Source: DASQUP01 sp035641235 (lineage in GTDB: Bacteria > Actinomycetota > CADDZG01 > WHSQ01). From it: a stretch of DNA of 5,933 bases. Shown here in pieces: positions 4,309-5,933 of this stretch (the first letter of the stretch is position 1; every line of letters begins with the position of its first letter). The stretch spans positions 1 through 5,933 of the forward strand of contig DASQUP010000036.1 in assembly GCA_035641235.1 (NCBI GenBank), read 5' to 3'. The position numbers and the translations under genes are program-made. Below the pieces are notes generated by a model. The model made no database searches and was not told the origin of the DNA. It was given only the letters and a program-made list of their open reading frames with translations.

Positions 4309-5933
4309 ATGACTAAACAGCTGTCGTTCCACGAGGAGGCCCGGCGCAGTCTCGAGCGGGGGATGAACCAGCTCGCCGACGCCGTAAAGGTGACCCTCGG
4401 GCCGAAGGGACGCAACGTCGTGCTCGAGAAGAAGTGGGGCGCCCCAACGATCACCAATGACGGCGTGTCGATCGCCAAGGAGATCGAGCTCGAGGACCCG
4501 TACGAGAAGATCGGCGCCGAGCTCGTCAAGGAAGTAGCCAAGAAGACCGACGACGTCGCGGGCGACGGGACGACGACCGCGACGGTCCTCGCTCAGGCAA
4601 TGGTCCGGGAAGGTCTGCGCAACGTCGCCGCCGGCGCCAACCCGATCGCCCTGAAGCGGGGAATCGAGGCGGCCGTCGAGACCGCGGTCGAGTCGATCAA
4701 GAACAGCTCGCGCGACGTCGAGGGCCGCGACCAGATCTCCCAGGTCGCCGCCATCTCCGCGAACAACGATCCCGAGATCGGCGAGACCATCGCCGAGGCC
4801 ATGGACAAGGTCGGCAAGGACGGCGTCATCACCGTCGAGGAGTCGAACACCTTCGGCCTCGAGCTCGAGCTCGTCGAGGGTATGCGGTTCGACAAGGGCT
4901 ACATCTCCCCCTACTTCGTCACCGACACCGACCGCATGGAGACGGTGCTCGACGAGCCGTACATCTTGATCGCCAACCAGAAGATCTCGGCGGTCAAGGA
5001 CCTGCTCCCTGTGCTCGAGAAGGTTATGCAGGCCGGCAAGAGCCTGCTCATCGTGGCCGAGGACGTCGAGGGCGAGGCGCTTGCCACGTTGATCGTCAAC
5101 AAGATCCGGGGCACGTTCAAGGCGGCGGCCGTAAAGGCTCCGGGCTTCGGCGACCGCCGCAAGGCGATGCTGGGCGATATCGGTGTCCTGACCGGTGGCC
5201 AGGTTGTCAGCGAGGAGATCGGCCTCAAGCTCGAGTCGGTCGGACTTGACATGCTTGGGAGCGCCCGCAAGATCGTCATCACCAAGGACGACACGACACT
5301 CGTCGAGGGCGGCGGCTCCGCGGACGACATCTCCGGCCGTGTGAACCAGATCAAGAGCGAGATCGAGCGCACGGACTCGGACTACGACCGCGAGAAGCTG
5401 CAGGAGCGTCTGGCGAAGCTCGCCGGCGGAGTCGGCGTGATCAAGGTCGGAGCCGCGACCGAGGTCGAGCTCAAGGAGAAGAAGCACCGCATCGAGGACG
5501 CCGTGCAGACGACGAAGGCCGCGGTCGAGGAGGGCATCGTTGCCGGCGGTGGCGTGACCCTGCTGGCGGCCCAGGAGCCGCTTGAGAAGATCGACCTGGC
5601 GACCGACGAGTACACCGGCGCGCTGATCGTGAAGCGTGCGCTCGAGGAGCCGCTCAAGATCATCGCCCGCAACGCCGGCCTCGAGGGCGGCGTGGTGGTC
5701 GAGAAGGTCCGGACGCTTGGTCCGGGCGAGGGCCTGAACGCCGCGACCGGTGACTACGGCGACCTGTTCCGCGCCGGTGTCATCGACGCCGCCAAGGTCA
5801 CGCGGTCGGCGCTGCAGAACGCAGCTTCGATTGCCGCTCTGTTCCTGACGACAGAGGCAATCGTCGCCGACAAGCCGGAGAAGGAGAAGGCGATGCCCGG
5901 CGGCGGTATGCCGGGCGGCGACATGGACTTCTA
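4309..5933 (+). CDS. groEL: Chaperonin GroEL (Hsp60), 541 aa; last base of stop codon beyond the window
   Basis: Subunit of the cytoplasmic double-ring folding machine, which uses ATP and the GroES lid. The ATG has GGGAGG (4296-4301) 7 bases upstream. All 541 codons are present; the final two bases, TA, begin the stop. Visible signatures: nucleotide-binding G-P-K-G-R-N at 31-36, N-D-G at 50-52, catalytic G-D-G-T-T-T at 85-90 (Asp86 matches E. coli Asp87), Asp397 in R-I-E-D-A (E. coli Asp398), and the chaperonin pattern A-A-V-E-E-G-I-V-A-G-G-G at 404-415. The tail is Gly/Met-rich and ends G-G-D-M-D-F, as in the general housekeeping chaperonin of actinobacteria (GroEL2 type) rather than the His-tailed GroEL1. 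No groES lies upstream, so groEL is transcribed alone from its own CIRCE promoter. The N-terminus M-T-K-Q-L-S-F-H-E-E-A-R-R is of actinobacterial character. Confidence 0.99.
   Translation, partial: MTKQLSFHEEARRSLERGMNQLADAVKVTLGPKGRNVVLEKKWGAPTITNDGVSIAKEIELEDPYEKIGAELVKEVAKKTDDVAGDGTTTATVLAQAMVREGLRNVAAGANPIALKRGIEAAVETAVESIKNSSRDVEGRDQISQVAAISANNDPEIGETIAEAMDKVGKDGVITVEESNTFGLELELVEGMRFDKGYISPYFVTDTDRMETVLDEPYILIANQKISAVKDLLPVLEKVMQAGKSLLIVAEDVEGEALATLIVNKIRGTFKAAAVKAPGFGDRRKAMLGDIGVLTGGQVVSEEIGLKLESVGLDMLGSARKIVITKDDTTLVEGGGSADDISGRVNQIKSEIERTDSDYDREKLQERLAKLAGGVGVIKVGAATEVELKEKKHRIEDAVQTTKAAVEEGIVAGGGVTLLAAQEPLEKIDLATDEYTGALIVKRALEEPLKIIARNAGLEGGVVVEKVRTLGPGEGLNAATGDYGDLFRAGVIDAAKVTRSALQNAASIAALFLTTEAIVADKPEKEKAMPGGGMPGGDMDF

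Noticed and set aside
4291..5487. Long open frame antisense to groEL (398 codons)
   Set aside because: It is the mirror of the strongly coding groEL frame. Its product is a monotonous Leu/Asp/Val/Arg mix with no domain, as expected from GC-rich codon bias.

Overview
The window reads as high-GC chromosomal DNA of a bacterium, most likely a member of the Actinomycetota. The best support is the chaperonin, whose N-terminal region (E-A-R-R-x-L-E-R-G-M-N-Q-L-A-D-A-V-K) looks actinobacterial, together with GTG and TTG starts and a perfect CIRCE operator. A deep lineage such as Thermoleophilia is possible, but that is a guess. Two of the clearest genes, larE and groEL, run to the window edges.

Layout. 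(1) Positions 1-750, minus strand: larE, a PP-loop sulfur transferase for the nickel-pincer nucleotide cofactor, missing only its C-terminal tail. (2) 791-1006, plus strand: a possible small single-pass membrane protein. (3) 1018-2135, minus strand: a two-gene unit in which a MauE-family membrane redox protein is followed by a secreted protein of unknown function, joined by a GTGA stop/start overlap. (4) 2197-3958, plus strand, divergent from unit 3 across 61 bases: a MauD-like membrane-anchored thioredoxin, a Tat-exported 10-cysteine protein, a possible 24-residue hydrophobic peptide, and a polytopic membrane protein. Their spacings are 4-base overlaps or 9 bases. (5) 3959-4308: two hairpins, an AT-rich patch, a 12-bp palindrome, a possible promoter and a perfect CIRCE element. 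(6) 4309-5933: groEL, complete except for the last base of its stop codon.

How the genes fit together. The central block (about 1.6-4.0 kb) looks like an export and disulfide-assembly module. In methylamine utilisation, MauE and MauD are needed to make the disulfide-rich light chain (MauA) of methylamine dehydrogenase. Here the likely client is the Tat-exported protein at 2769-3302. Its C-terminal third lines up by eye with the MauA core (W-R-x-C, I-x-D-C, A-S-x-x-x-x-C-Y, I-x-Y-R-D). However, the position of the first cofactor tryptophan is valine, and the segment carrying the second is absent. No MauB, MauG or amicyanin gene is visible. I infer a MauA-like protein that kept the disulfide scaffold and its maturation partners but lost the tryptophan tryptophylquinone cofactor. 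This is the most interesting content of the window. A second unexplained signal is five exact copies of the palindrome CGGCGCGCCG in the first 2.4 kb, in all three codon phases.
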